A stretch of DNA of 64,000 nt from Flavobacterium johnsoniae (GCF_030388325.1 NZ_CP103794.1:1240001-1304000); one strand, 5' to 3'; positions 8,714 through 22,748 are shown, counted from the first letter of the stretch. Numbers and translations: made by a program. Notes: generated by a model from the sequence alone, not told the origin.

Positions 8714-11700
8714 AAACGCCTTATATACAACCTACGATAATCTGCCGAAAGCGCAGCAGATTGCGACAAGTTTACTGGAAGGGAATCAGATAAAAATGAA
8801 TATCAGCGGATTGTTAGGATCTGCTGTTTCATTTATTATTCGTTCCGTTTTTAAGAAAACAGAATTGCCTTTTTTGATTGTTTTAGACAACAAAGAAGAG
8901 GCCGCTTATTACCTAAATGATTTGGAACAGATGATTGGAGAACAAGATGTTTTGTTTTATCCAGCATCATTTCGACGTCCGTATCAAATTGACGAAACAG
9001 ATAATGCGAATGTTTTGCTTCGTGCTGAGGTTTTGAATAGAATCAATTCAAGAAAAAAACCAGCTGTAATTGTTACTTATCCTGAGGCGCTTTTTGAGAA
9101 AGTAGTTACGAGAAGAGAATTAGACAAAAACACTTTAAAAGTAGCTTTGAATGATAAAATTTCCATTGATTTTATCAACGAAGTCTTGTTCGAATACGAA
9201 TTCAAAAGAGTAGATTTTATTACAGAACCTGGCGAATTTTCTGTTCGTGGAGGAATTGTCGATGTTTTCTCTTTCTCAAACGATCATCCTTATAGAATTG
9301 AATTTTTTGGAAACGAAGTAGACAGTATTAGAACTTTTGATGTTGAAACACAATTGTCTGTCGAAACACATAAAAAAATCACGATCATTCCGAATGTGGA
9401 GAACAAGCTTTTTCAGGAAAATCGAGAAAGCTTCTTAGATTATATTGCGGAGAAAACAGTACTTTTTATTCAAAATACGGAAGGACTTTTTAGTCAGTTA
9501 GACAAACAATTTGCAAGAGCGGAAGAAGCTTTTGAGAAATTGTCTAAAGAAATAAAACACGCGGCGCCCGAACAATTATTCTTAAATCAGGCGTCATTTA
9601 TAAAAAGATCTTTAGACTTTTCAGTTGTAGAATTGGCTTCAAGACCAGTTTATAAAACAACTAAAAAATTCGAATTTCATATTCAGCCTCAACCTTCATT
9701 CAATAAACAATTTGATTTATTGTTGAATAATCTGAGCGAAAATCATTTTAACGGATACATAAATTATTTGTTCTGTTCGAATGAAACACAGGCAAAACGT
9801 TTTCACGATATTTTTGAATCTTTAGACGAAGCCAATTCTGAAAATATTCGCAAACAATATAATACAATCGTATTGCCTTTATATCAAGGTTTTATTGATG
9901 AAGAAAATCAGATAACTGCTTACACCGATCACCAAATTTTTGAGCGTTATCATAAATTCAACATCAAAAATGGTTATTCGAAAAAGCAAAATATTACGCT
10001 TAAAGAATTAACCGCACTTTCTGTTGGCGATTATGTAACGCATATCGATCACGGAATTGGTAAATTTGGCGGATTGCAGAAAATTCAGGTTGAAGGCAAA
10101 ACACAAGAAGCCATTAAATTGGTTTATGCCGATAATGATATTGTGTATGTGAGTATTCACTCGCTTCATAAAATCTCAAAATACAACGGAAAAGACGGAA
10201 CGCCTCCAAAAATCTACAAATTAGGATCGAACGCGTGGAAAGTTTTAAAACAAAAAACCAAAGCGCGAGTCAAACATATTGCGTTCAATTTGATTCAGTT
10301 GTATGCAAAACGTCGTTTAGAAAAAGGTTTTCAATTTGCGCCCGATAGTTATCTTCAAAACGAATTAGAAAGTTCGTTTATTTACGAAGATACTCCTGAT
10401 CAAACCAAATCGACAGCGGAAGTAAAAGCCGATATGGAAAGCGATCGCCCAATGGATCGTTTAGTTTGCGGGGATGTTGGTTTCGGGAAAACAGAAGTTG
10501 CCATTCGTGCTGCTTTTAAAGCGGTTGACAATAGCAAACAAGTTGCGGTTTTAGTTCCGACAACGATTTTGGCGTATCAGCATTATAGAACTTTTTCGGA
10601 ACGATTGAAAGATATGCCTGTTTCTATTGGTTATTTAAACCGATTTAGAACGGCAAAACAAAAAACACAAACCTTAAAAGATTTAGCCGACGGAAAATTA
10701 GATATCGTAATTGGAACGCATCAATTAGTAAACAAAAATGTAGTTTTTAAAGACTTAGGTTTATTGATTGTTGATGAGGAACAAAAGTTTGGTGTTAACG
10801 TAAAAGATAAACTGAAAACCATTGCAGCAAATGTTGATACGTTGACATTAACTGCAACGCCAATTCCAAGAACTTTACAGTTTTCATTAATGGCGGCGCG
10901 AGATTTATCGGTAATTACAACGCCTCCGCCAAACCGTTATCCTATTGAAACAAATGTTGTTGGTTTTAATGAAGAAATAATTCGTGATGCGATTTCGTAT
11001 GAAATTCAAAGAAATGGACAAGTTTTCTTTATCAATAACCGAATCGAAAATATAAAAGAAGTGGCTGGAATGATTCAGCGTTTGGTTCCAAATGCAAGAG
11101 TCGGAATTGGTCACGGACAAATGGACGGTGCCAAACTAGAAGAATTGATGTTAGGTTTTATGAACGGAGATTTTGATGTTTTGGTGGCGACAACAATTAT
11201 TGAAAGTGGTTTGGATGTTCCAAATGCCAACACGATTTTCATCAATAACGCCAATAATTTCGGATTATCAGATTTGCATCAAATGCGCGGTCGAGTAGGA
11301 CGAAGCAACAAAAAAGCATTTTGTTATTTTATTTGTCCGCCGTATTCATCAATGACTGAAGATGCCAGAAAACGTATTCAGGCTTTGGAACAATTCAGTG
11401 AATTGGGAAGCGGTTTCAACATTGCGATGAAAGATTTAGAAATTCGTGGTGCAGGAGATTTATTAGGTGGAGAACAAAGCGGTTTCATTAATGAAATTGG
11501 TTTTGATACGTACCAAAAAATCATGAATGAAGCTATTGAGGAATTAAAGGAAAACGAATTCAAGGACTTATATCCTGAAGAAAATGATATCGACACGAAA
11601 GAATACGTAAAAGACATTCAGATCGATGCTGATTTCGAATTATTATTCCCAGATGAATATATCAATAATGTTTCGGAACGTTTGGTTTTATACAACGAAT

Positions 11701-12071
11701 TGGGCGCAATAAAAGACGAAGCAGGTTTACAAGAATTTGAGAAAAAACTAATCGACCGTTTCGGACCATTACCAAAACAAGCCGTTTCTTTATTAAACAG
11801 CATCAGAATAAAATGGATTGCGACTAAAGTCGGAATTGAAAAATTGGTTTTGAAACAAGGAAAAATGATTGGTTATTTCGTATCTGATCAACAATCAGAT
11901 TATTATCAATCGGTGAAGTTTAGGAACGTCTTAACTTTTGTTCAGAAGCATGGTAATCTTTGTAAAATGAAAGAAAAACAAACCATTAATGGTTTACGGT
12001 TGTTATTGACTTTTGAAAATGTGAAGTCGATAAAACGTGCTTTGGAATTGATGGAGTTGTTTGAGGAGTAA
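8706..12071 (+). CDS. mfd: transcription-repair coupling factor Mfd
   Basis: 1121 residues, normal for Mfd. The N-terminus is UvrB-like (about 1-350). The CarD-like RNA-polymerase-interacting domain follows (around 440-500, motif GDYVTHIDHGIGKF). Then come the superfamily 2 helicase/translocase lobes with Walker A GDVGFGKTEVA (about 588-598), DEEQ (about 690) and TATPIPRT, the MRGRVGRS helicase motif VI, and the C-terminal TRCF domain. Mfd removes RNA polymerase stalled at DNA damage and recruits UvrA. The start is a TTG at 8706 overlapping the upstream gene; the first internal ATG at 8796 would remove about 30 conserved-looking residues (TTYDNLPKAQQIA). Start choice is therefore inference. 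Confidence 0.96.
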   Translation: MSKNALYTTYDNLPKAQQIATSLLEGNQIKMNISGLLGSAVSFIIRSVFKKTELPFLIVLDNKEEAAYYLNDLEQMIGEQDVLFYPASFRRPYQIDETDNANVLLRAEVLNRINSRKKPAVIVTYPEALFEKVVTRRELDKNTLKVALNDKISIDFINEVLFEYEFKRVDFITEPGEFSVRGGIVDVFSFSNDHPYRIEFFGNEVDSIRTFDVETQLSVETHKKITIIPNVENKLFQENRESFLDYIAEKTVLFIQNTEGLFSQLDKQFARAEEAFEKLSKEIKHAAPEQLFLNQASFIKRSLDFSVVELASRPVYKTTKKFEFHIQPQPSFNKQFDLLLNNLSENHFNGYINYLFCSNETQAKRFHDIFESLDEANSENIRKQYNTIVLPLYQGFIDEENQITAYTDHQIFERYHKFNIKNGYSKKQNITLKELTALSVGDYVTHIDHGIGKFGGLQKIQVEGKTQEAIKLVYADNDIVYVSIHSLHKISKYNGKDGTPPKIYKLGSNAWKVLKQKTKARVKHIAFNLIQLYAKRRLEKGFQFAPDSYLQNELESSFIYEDTPDQTKSTAEVKADMESDRPMDRLVCGDVGFGKTEVAIRAAFKAVDNSKQVAVLVPTTILAYQHYRTFSERLKDMPVSIGYLNRFRTAKQKTQTLKDLADGKLDIVIGTHQLVNKNVVFKDLGLLIVDEEQKFGVNVKDKLKTIAANVDTLTLTATPIPRTLQFSLMAARDLSVITTPPPNRYPIETNVVGFNEEIIRDAISYEIQRNGQVFFINNRIENIKEVAGMIQRLVPNARVGIGHGQMDGAKLEELMLGFMNGDFDVLVATTIIESGLDVPNANTIFINNANNFGLSDLHQMRGRVGRSNKKAFCYFICPPYSSMTEDARKRIQALEQFSELGSGFNIAMKDLEIRGAGDLLGGEQSGFINEIGFDTYQKIMNEAIEELKENEFKDLYPEENDIDTKEYVKDIQIDADFELLFPDEYINNVSERLVLYNELGAIKDEAGLQEFEKKLIDRFGPLPKQAVSLLNSIRIKWIATKVGIEKLVLKQGKMIGYFVSDQQSDYYQSVKFRNVLTFVQKHGNLCKMKEKQTINGLRLLLTFENVKSIKRALELMELFEE

Positions 12072-12094
12072 TAATTTAATCGCATAGAAATTAA

Positions 12095-13084
12095 ATGATT
12101 ATAGAATTTGAAAATTCACTAGAGGATTATTCTAGAAGTTCAAACGAATATTTGAGAAAATATTTTGTAAATAGTATTCTAGCTTCGATTTTAGTTTCAT
12201 TTATTATAACACTAATTATTGTTTCTTTTAAAGTTATAGAATTTGATTGGGCTCATATTTCTTTAATTTTTATTGTTTTAACAATAGGATTTACAGCTTT
12301 CTATAATTTAAAAAGTGTTTATAACACTTATAGGATAAGTAAGCTAGTCAAGAAAAATTCATCATTTTTAGATAAAAAAAGAATTATAATTGAAGCTGAC
12401 GGATTGATTTATGGCGAGCAAAATAAAAAATATGAATGGCATTTGTTTAAAAAAGTTGACGACTTGCCTAATTATATTTATCTGATTCTTCATGACAAAA
12501 CCACTATAATTATTAATAAAAAAGGATTGAAAACTTATGAAATTAATGATTTTCTTAAAGAGGTGTCGAGTTATATAATTTATAAAAAATCATTTTTCGA
12601 AAAAATTTCTTCAAAGAGCCTTTACAAATTAGGGTTTGTAGGATTGATTCCAAACTTTGGATTGATTTCAGGAACAGTTTTGATTGTTCAGGGTTACGTT
12701 AGAAAAGACAATAAAATGAAAATAATAGGATTGGCAGGAGTTCTTTTTACCCCTTTATTTTGGTACATTTTTTTGAATAGTGATTTTCAAGAAAACAATT
12801 TGACCCAATTTACAAATCATAAATTGAATGAAATTGTAAAAGATTTGGAGTTTTATAAAAGCAAAAATGGTCAATATCCAGATAGTCTTGGACAATTAAG
12901 ATCACAAAATAAGTTTTTTAATGATCAAGAACTTTTTAGTAATGAATTTGATTTTAAAAAATCAAAACCCGAAAAGTTTTACTATAAAAGATTAGAGAAT
13001 GAATATATTTTGAAATCATTTGGACCCGATTTAATTCTAAATACTAAAGATGATATTTATCCAGAATTAAAAATGGAAAAATAA
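12095..13084 (+). CDS. membrane protein, YcxB-like with a GspG-like C-terminal segment
   Basis: 329 residues with four predicted membrane segments (about 24-46, 51-72, 178-200 and 209-226). Between the first and second pairs lies a soluble stretch like the YcxB domain (IIIEADGLIYG ... WHLFKKV ... YLIL). After the last segment comes a periplasmic-type tail with features of the type II pseudopilin (GspG) C-terminal domain: a helix, LEFYKSKNGQYPDSLGQL, then SFGPDLILNTKDDI. It starts 23 bases after mfd and may be read through from it. Function unknown. The YcxB assignment is moderate; the GspG likeness is a motif-level judgement. Confidence 0.75.
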   Translation: MIIEFENSLEDYSRSSNEYLRKYFVNSILASILVSFIITLIIVSFKVIEFDWAHISLIFIVLTIGFTAFYNLKSVYNTYRISKLVKKNSSFLDKKRIIIEADGLIYGEQNKKYEWHLFKKVDDLPNYIYLILHDKTTIIINKKGLKTYEINDFLKEVSSYIIYKKSFFEKISSKSLYKLGFVGLIPNFGLISGTVLIVQGYVRKDNKMKIIGLAGVLFTPLFWYIFLNSDFQENNLTQFTNHKLNEIVKDLEFYKSKNGQYPDSLGQLRSQNKFFNDQELFSNEFDFKKSKPEKFYYKRLENEYILKSFGPDLILNTKDDIYPELKMEK

Positions 13085-13102
13085 AATTCGTAGAAAAAAA
13101 CA

Positions 13103-13135
13103 AAAATGGCGCATGAAATTTTCATGCGCCATTTT
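13103..13135. terminator. bidirectional terminator between convergent genes
   Basis: A near-perfect palindrome (AAAATGGCGCATGAAA and its complement) with A-run and T-run on the two sides. It sits between the stop of the membrane protein (13084) and the stop of the GH97 gene (13157) and can serve both strands. Confidence 0.9.
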
Positions 13136-13156
13136 ATTTACTAATTAACCAAAATT

Positions 13157-16767
<3,611 letters not shown>

Positions 16768-16806
16768 GATTTTTACTTTTTTATGTTTTTAAATGGCTGA
16801 AAAGTA

Positions 16807-16834
16807 ACCTGCCTTTCGAAGTAAAAAGGCAGGT
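16807..16834. other. intercistronic stem-loop between susE and GH13 genes
   Basis: A 10-pair stem (ACCTGCCTTT/AAAGGCAGGT) with an 8-base loop and no T-run on the minus strand. It is more likely an mRNA-stabilising or processing hairpin than a terminator. Confidence 0.55.
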
Positions 16835-16865
16835 AAACTCAAACCAAACTAAACTTAATTTTTAT

Positions 16866-17945
16866 CTATTTTTTTGTGATAGTGTAAGTTGCTGTTGGAG
16901 GATATCCGGTAGTTGCAGGATCAACATCATTTATTTGTAATGTGATTTCGTATGTACCGCCTTCGCCCACATAATGGGAACCTTGATCATCCAAATACAC
17001 AATTCCGTCTGTGGTATTTTTAGGTCCGTAATTGATTGTCCAGCTATTGTTCAATCTGAATTTCACATTTCCAGGAACTAAAACTGCGGTAACTTTCCAA
17101 GTTTTTGTCTGATGATCGTAACTCATTGGCGTACTGTTATCCCAGCTTCCAGAAGTTGCATCACCGACAATTCCCCAAGAATAAGGTGTTGCGGTCCATT
17201 TTAAAGTATTTAAATTCACTTTAATTTGATAAGAACCAGCAGCAGGAAGTTGAAAATCAGTATCACTCATGTTTTGCAAATCGCTGTTGGTTGCTCCAGC
17301 GCCATAAAACTGTGCCCAGTTTCTCTCTGTATTTAATTTGAATCCAAGTCCAGCCCCAGGAGCAGCCGTCATGTAGCCTTGGTAAACACCTTTTTGAATT
17401 GCAGTTAAAGCTGCAGCCGTTTCTATAGCCCAATTTTGATAACTTCCAGGCATATAAATTTCGCCAAAAACAACGCTTTTTTCGTAAGGCGTAACAGTCA
17501 AAGTAATAGGATTTGAAAACACTTTACGATCCATAGCCGCTTCAACACGAACGACAAGTTTTCCTTCAACATCAATTGGTATTCCTAAATCGACAGCAAT
17601 TTTATTTAATTCCTGACCAATTAAAGTTTTGCTTAAAACATCTGTTCCAACTTCAATTCGCTTAGCTTTTTGCCAAGCATTTGCACCGCTGGTATCTCCA
17701 ACTAAATCAAATTGTAAAGCGTAAGTTACAGGAGCTTCGATAGGAAAAGTTACTTCAGGCCATGAAACTAATAAAACCTGATCGTCTGCTGAATCTTCTG
17801 TTAGAACAATTTTGCTAGATGAAACAGTAATTTCTGAAGGGAAATTAACAGCCTCTAGAGTTGTTAATTCGGCATCGCTGTCGCAGGATGAACCCAAAAA
17901 CAGCAAACTGCCTAATATGAATAATTTATTGATATATTTTTTCAT
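16866..17945 (-). CDS. susE: SusE/SusF-like outer-membrane starch-binding lipoprotein
   Basis: 359 residues. The lipobox is GSSC (Cys21), followed by DSDAE, which suggests surface display. The N-terminal part is SusE-like (ITVSSSKIVLTEDSADDQVLLVSWPEV, split beta-sandwich). The rest holds two related beta-sandwich modules, around 165-255 (MPGSYQNWA ... FKLNTERNW) and 257-350 (SWDNSTPMSY ... VKFRLNNSW), of the kind that bind alpha-glucan through aromatic residues. SusE/F proteins hold starch at the cell surface and have no enzyme activity. The gene follows susD by 13 bases in one operon. Confidence 0.85.
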   Translation of the reverse strand: MKKYINKLFILGSLLFLGSSCDSDAELTTLEAVNFPSEITVSSSKIVLTEDSADDQVLLVSWPEVTFPIEAPVTYALQFDLVGDTSGANAWQKAKRIEVGTDVLSKTLIGQELNKIAVDLGIPIDVEGKLVVRVEAAMDRKVFSNPITLTVTPYEKSVVFGEIYMPGSYQNWAIETAAALTAIQKGVYQGYMTAAPGAGLGFKLNTERNWAQFYGAGATNSDLQNMSDTDFQLPAAGSYQIKVNLNTLKWTATPYSWGIVGDATSGSWDNSTPMSYDHQTKTWKVTAVLVPGNVKFRLNNSWTINYGPKNTTDGIVYLDDQGSHYVGEGGTYEITLQINDVDPATTGYPPTATYTITKK

Positions 17946-17958
17946 GATAGTTTTGTTT

Positions 17959-19467
17959 TTAGTAACCAGGGTTTTGTTTTAATCCGCGATTTGCATCTAA
18001 AGCCGAGGTTGGAATTGGGAACAATTTTCTGAATGCAGGAGACGCAGGTCTGAATTCGTTTGCCAATAAAAATTTGTCAAAACGAATCATATCTTGTCTT
18101 CTGTGACCTTCCCAGCTTAATTCAAATCCTCTTTCGTTATAAATTTCATCAAGAGAAGGATTGTGATCTAAAGCATTTAATCCCGCACGTTGTCTGATTT
18201 GATCAATAAAAGGTTTTGCAGCTGCAGCATTTCCTAAACGAGCATTACATTCTGCCATCATTAAAATTACATCGGCATATCTAAAAATAGGGAAGTCGTT
18301 TGAAGCTCCTCCACCAGTTCTTGGTGCAACTGGATAAAATTTCACGTTACGAACTCCCGCCTGCGGATCTGCTCCTGGATTATCAAGTGAAGCAACATCA
18401 AGCGTATAATTGAAACCGCCTGGCTGTTCTCCAAATAGATATTGTTTTCTACGAATATCATTCGCATCATATTTTAAGAAAAAAGCTTTAGGAACAATAG
18501 TACCATTCCAACCGCTAAAACCAAATAAAGCCTGTGCGTGCGCGCCGTACAAACTGCGAACTGCATAAACATTACGTGAAACGATATCTAGTGTTGCGTA
18601 AATTGGAAGAATAGTTTCATCTTCTGGAAGAACATCTCCAAATAACTCAAAATACTTACTCCCTAACGGATTTGCAGCATCCACAGCACCAGAATGAAGT
18701 GTAAATCCGCCTTCGGCAACTTTGTTACAAGCAGCCAAAGCTTCATTCCATTTTGGAGTTCCCGTATAAACCTGAGCATTCAAGTACACTTTTGCTAACA
18801 AAGTATAACCTGCCCATTTGTTGAATCTTCCGTAATAATTTCCACCTCTTGTTCCTGATAATAAATCAACGTTTTCAGTCAATTCTTTTACAATAAAATC
18901 ATAAACTTCTTTACGGCTTGATTGCGGAATTTTATCAACTGTAATATTATTATCTGTGAAGAAAGGAACATCTCCATAATCATCAATCAATAAATAATAA
19001 AAGAAAGCTCTCAAAGTCTTAGCTTCAGCAATTTTTGAAGCATCGGCATTTGCTTTTTGCAATAAATCTACCGCTAGATTGGCATTGAAAATAGATTTGT
19101 AAAGCCAGTTCCAAGTGTTATTAATAATGAAATCTGTTGGAAGCCATTCGTGTTTATGAAGACGCGCAAAATCCATTTGCCAGTCGCCCGTATTTCTGTG
19201 TGGAATAACCTGTTCGTCAGAAGACATACAGTTCATATCGTACCAGCCATTATCGGCTCCGGCATAACCAACGCCACTTGCTCCATCTCGAACAAATTCT
19301 CCTGGAACTTGAGCATATACAGCTGCTAGAGCAATATCAGCTCCTGCTGGCGTTCCATAAAAGTCTTCCGCAGGATATTTGTCGTACACATTTTCTTCGA
19401 TGTCTGTACAACTAAAAAGTGTCAGGAAACAAATACTTCCTGTCAATATTATATTTTTGATTTTCAT
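17959..19467 (-). CDS. susD: SusD/RagB-family nutrient-binding lipoprotein
   Basis: 502 residues. The signal peptide with lipobox LFSC (Cys20) is followed by TDIEENVYDKYPAEDFYG, a typical SusD opening. Helical TPR-like content runs through the protein, and the C-terminal SusD domain holds the usual FPIFRYADVILMMAECNARLG and NERGFELSWEGHRRQDMIRF blocks. SusD forms the lid over the SusC channel and binds the oligosaccharide. It starts 8 bases after the susC stop. Specificity for alpha-glucan is inferred from the neighbouring GH13 and GH97 genes. Confidence 0.95.
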   Translation of the reverse strand: MKIKNIILTGSICFLTLFSCTDIEENVYDKYPAEDFYGTPAGADIALAAVYAQVPGEFVRDGASGVGYAGADNGWYDMNCMSSDEQVIPHRNTGDWQMDFARLHKHEWLPTDFIINNTWNWLYKSIFNANLAVDLLQKANADASKIAEAKTLRAFFYYLLIDDYGDVPFFTDNNITVDKIPQSSRKEVYDFIVKELTENVDLLSGTRGGNYYGRFNKWAGYTLLAKVYLNAQVYTGTPKWNEALAACNKVAEGGFTLHSGAVDAANPLGSKYFELFGDVLPEDETILPIYATLDIVSRNVYAVRSLYGAHAQALFGFSGWNGTIVPKAFFLKYDANDIRRKQYLFGEQPGGFNYTLDVASLDNPGADPQAGVRNVKFYPVAPRTGGGASNDFPIFRYADVILMMAECNARLGNAAAAKPFIDQIRQRAGLNALDHNPSLDEIYNERGFELSWEGHRRQDMIRFDKFLLANEFRPASPAFRKLFPIPTSALDANRGLKQNPGY

Positions 19468-19475
19468 TTCTTTTA

Positions 19476-22400
19476 CTATTTAAATTTTACAGTCAAGCCA
19501 AACGCCACACTTCTCGTACGAGGATAAATTCCTCTATCTCCACCAAAGTTATCGGCTGGGTTACCACTTCCGCTTACATTCAATTCTGGATCAATTCCTG
19601 AGTAATCGGTAATTAGGAATAAGTTGTTTCCTGTAAGTGAAAGTCTAATAGTATCAATATATTTATCTGTAAAACGGAAAGTATATCCCGCTGTAAGATT
19701 TTCTAAACGAACAAAAGAACCGTCTTCTAACCATAAATCAGAACCGTAAGGAGAAGTGTAAATTCCGGTTTCTACAGCGCTCGCTAAAACATTCGATTTA
19801 CCAATATTTTCCAATCTGCTTAAGTTAGAGCGTAATCCATTATAAATTTTATTTCCTCCCGAACCTCTTACTAACATAGAAGCGTCGAAGTTTTTGTATC
19901 GGTAAGATGGATTAAATGAGAAAGTGTAAGTTGGCAAAGCAGAACCTGCATAATAACGGTCTGGACTTTTAACGCCTTGATCGATTATGCCGTTTCCGTC
20001 ACGATCCAAAACAGTTTCAACATTGTTTTCGTTTTTTCCTGTATGTTCAAGAATATAAAATGCTCCAATCGGTTTCCCTTTCACTAAATAAGAGTTTGCA
20101 GCTCCCCATCCAACATAATCTGTATTTAAAGGAACTCCGTTAATGCTTCCATTTAAATTAAGCACTTCATTCTTCATAAAAGAAACATTTCCTGCCAAAG
20201 TAAGCGTGCTGTTTTGAGATTTAATTACGTCATAAGCAAGCGAAACTTCGATACCTTTATTCGAAATACTTCCAACATTTGCCTTAATTGTGTTGTAAGG
20301 ATATGGAGGCTGAGGTACAGTATAATCAAATAATAAATCTTCTGTTTTTGAAGTATAAAGATCAACTGTTCCTCTTAATCTGTTGTCTAAAAGAGCAAAA
20401 TCAAGACCTAAATTGGTTTGCTTTTTGGTTTCCCATTTCAAGTCTGCATTTGAGTTTTGGTAAATGCTGTAATTGGTAATGGGCTGACCACCAAAATAAG
20501 TAATTCCAGAGTTTCCAACCAATGAAAGTGATTGCTGCGGAAGAAGACCTTGCTGATTTCCAGTTGCTCCATAACCTACGCGAACTTTCAATTCATTAAA
20601 TAAATTTTGTTTTTGCATGAAAGGTTCTTTGTCAATTTGCCACGCAACAGAAGCTGAAGGGAAATTTCCCCATTTGTTATTAGCTCCAAAAACAGACGAA
20701 CCATCTCGACGAATACTTGCTGTAACTAAATAACGGTCTAATAAAGAGTAATTTACTCTTGCTAAAAATGAAACTAAAGTTCTGTCATTTTTATATGATG
20801 TTATATCGCCCGGACGAACTTTTGACAAATCTCCTAATTGCAATGCGTTATAAGTTGTTTTATCATTCATAAAACCTCTCGCTTGCGCATAATTGCCTTG
20901 ATAAGCCTGATTTTGCCATTCGTATAAACCTAAAGCATTAATGCTGTGTACGCCAAAAGTTCTTTTATAGTTTAAACTGAAATTGGTTAATTTTTCATTT
21001 TGCCTTTCATTTTTAATATTGGCAAAACCATTTTGGTCAATTGCATAAGCAACAGTAGATTCTATAGGCTGAAAATAACCATAAGTTACATTTGTTTTTC
21101 TCCAGCTTCCGAACCAGCTTGCTACTAAGCCTTTTGCTAAATCCAAATCGGCTTTTAAACTTCCAAATAAATTATCATTTTGCGCTTCATTTGTAGTAGT
21201 TTGTGCCGCTGCATACGGATTTAAATATTGAAATACATTTGAATCTGTAAAATAAGTTCCGTCAGTGTTAAAAACAGGATCTGTTGGTCTAACTAAATAC
21301 GCATTTGTAATTAAATTTGAAGTATAAGCCGCTGTTCCAACACTTTGAATAATACTTGTTGTATTATTAATTCCTGTATTTAAATTGAAATTCAATTTTA
21401 ATTTATCATCCAAAGCCGTTTGAGTAGCCTGAATGCGTCCAATATATTTTTTGTTGCTCGAATTAATAACAACTCCATCTTGTAAAATAGCAGATAAAGA
21501 AGCTCTATAACTAAATTTATCTGTTCCTCCGCCAAAAGATAAAGTATGCGTTTGAGAAATTCCAGTTTGGGTTAAAATACCATACCAATCTGTATCTGAA
21601 CCATGATTTGCAGATGCAGGAACACCAACACTTTGAGCTGCTGACCACCATTCGTCAGCATTTAGCATATGTAATTTTTTCGGAATAAAATCTAAAGAAG
21701 TCGAACCGATATATTCCATAGAAGTTTTACCCGCTTTATTCTTTTTTGTTGTAATGATAAGCACACCTGGCGCACCGCGAGAACCATAAATTGCAGTTGC
21801 AGAAGCATCTTTCAAAATATCAAAACTTTCAATTTCGCTTGGCGGAACTTGGTTTAATAAATCCATATTTCCTTGAATTCCATCTACAACTACCAAAGGA
21901 TCGCTTCCTCCAATTAAAGACGAAATTCCACGAATACGAACGCTTGGCCCTTGACCAGGCTCGCTTCCTAATTGCGTAATGTTAACACCTGCCGCTTTAC
22001 CAGCAATTAATTGCAACGGATTCACAATTGCACCTTGATTCATATCTTTTGAGGCAATTGAAGAAACCGCACCCGTTACATCTCTTTTTGTAGCTGTGCC
22101 GTAACCAACAACTACAATTTCTTGTAAATCAGTTGCATCTGGAAGAAGCTGAATATTGATTACGCTCTGATTAGCGGTAACTTTTTTCTCTTTATATCCA
22201 ACAAAAGAAACCACAATAACAGATTGCGCACTTTCAACAGTCAGTTTATATTTTCCGTCAAAATCAGTAACCATTCCGTTTCTTGTTCCTTCTTCAATAA
22301 CAGAAGCTCCGGGTAAAGGCATTCCGTTTTCATCAGTAATGACACCTGTTACGGTCTGTTTTTGAAATTCGATTATCTGTGATTTGAGTTCTGGCTTTTT

Positions 22401-22748
22401 TAGAATAATCTGTGTATCACGAATTTTAAATTCGGTTGGGGTTCCTTTAAAAATTCGATCTAAAACCACATATATAGACTGATCTTTTACAGAAATTGAA
22501 ACCGTTCGATCTAAGTCGATATCGCTCAATTTGTAAATAAATCTGAAATCCGTTTTTTGCTCAATGGTCTCAATAACCTTTTCGATTGTTGAATTGTTTA
22601 ATTCCAGAGTAACTTTTGTCTTTTGGGCATAAGTATTCCCTCTAATATTAAACATGGCGACCAAAATAAGTAGTGTAGTTAGTTTCAATTTTAGGTCTTT
22701 TTGGAACAATGAGTATAGAAACCCATTATTCTTAGATTTTTTTTTCAT
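19476..22748 (-). CDS. susC: SusC/RagA-family TonB-dependent transporter with STN domain
   Basis: 1090 residues. Signal peptide to about residue 42 (TYAQ), then an STN domain (about 45-115, VTLELNNSTIEKVIETIEQKT). A carboxypeptidase-regulatory-like domain follows (about 130-215, VTGVITDENGMPLPGASV). The plug contains the SusC signature VVGYGTATKRDVTGAVSS, and a 22-strand-type beta barrel ends in FGLTVKFK. It carries oligosaccharides across the outer membrane using TonB energy. The STN domain is known in receptors that signal to FecR-type anti-sigma factors, and such a pair is encoded directly upstream, so the receptor probably both transports and senses. Confidence 0.96.
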   Translation of the reverse strand: MKKKSKNNGFLYSLFQKDLKLKLTTLLILVAMFNIRGNTYAQKTKVTLELNNSTIEKVIETIEQKTDFRFIYKLSDIDLDRTVSISVKDQSIYVVLDRIFKGTPTEFKIRDTQIILKKPELKSQIIEFQKQTVTGVITDENGMPLPGASVIEEGTRNGMVTDFDGKYKLTVESAQSVIVVSFVGYKEKKVTANQSVINIQLLPDATDLQEIVVVGYGTATKRDVTGAVSSIASKDMNQGAIVNPLQLIAGKAAGVNITQLGSEPGQGPSVRIRGISSLIGGSDPLVVVDGIQGNMDLLNQVPPSEIESFDILKDASATAIYGSRGAPGVLIITTKKNKAGKTSMEYIGSTSLDFIPKKLHMLNADEWWSAAQSVGVPASANHGSDTDWYGILTQTGISQTHTLSFGGGTDKFSYRASLSAILQDGVVINSSNKKYIGRIQATQTALDDKLKLNFNLNTGINNTTSIIQSVGTAAYTSNLITNAYLVRPTDPVFNTDGTYFTDSNVFQYLNPYAAAQTTTNEAQNDNLFGSLKADLDLAKGLVASWFGSWRKTNVTYGYFQPIESTVAYAIDQNGFANIKNERQNEKLTNFSLNYKRTFGVHSINALGLYEWQNQAYQGNYAQARGFMNDKTTYNALQLGDLSKVRPGDITSYKNDRTLVSFLARVNYSLLDRYLVTASIRRDGSSVFGANNKWGNFPSASVAWQIDKEPFMQKQNLFNELKVRVGYGATGNQQGLLPQQSLSLVGNSGITYFGGQPITNYSIYQNSNADLKWETKKQTNLGLDFALLDNRLRGTVDLYTSKTEDLLFDYTVPQPPYPYNTIKANVGSISNKGIEVSLAYDVIKSQNSTLTLAGNVSFMKNEVLNLNGSINGVPLNTDYVGWGAANSYLVKGKPIGAFYILEHTGKNENNVETVLDRDGNGIIDQGVKSPDRYYAGSALPTYTFSFNPSYRYKNFDASMLVRGSGGNKIYNGLRSNLSRLENIGKSNVLASAVETGIYTSPYGSDLWLEDGSFVRLENLTAGYTFRFTDKYIDTIRLSLTGNNLFLITDYSGIDPELNVSGSGNPADNFGGDRGIYPRTRSVAFGLTVKFK

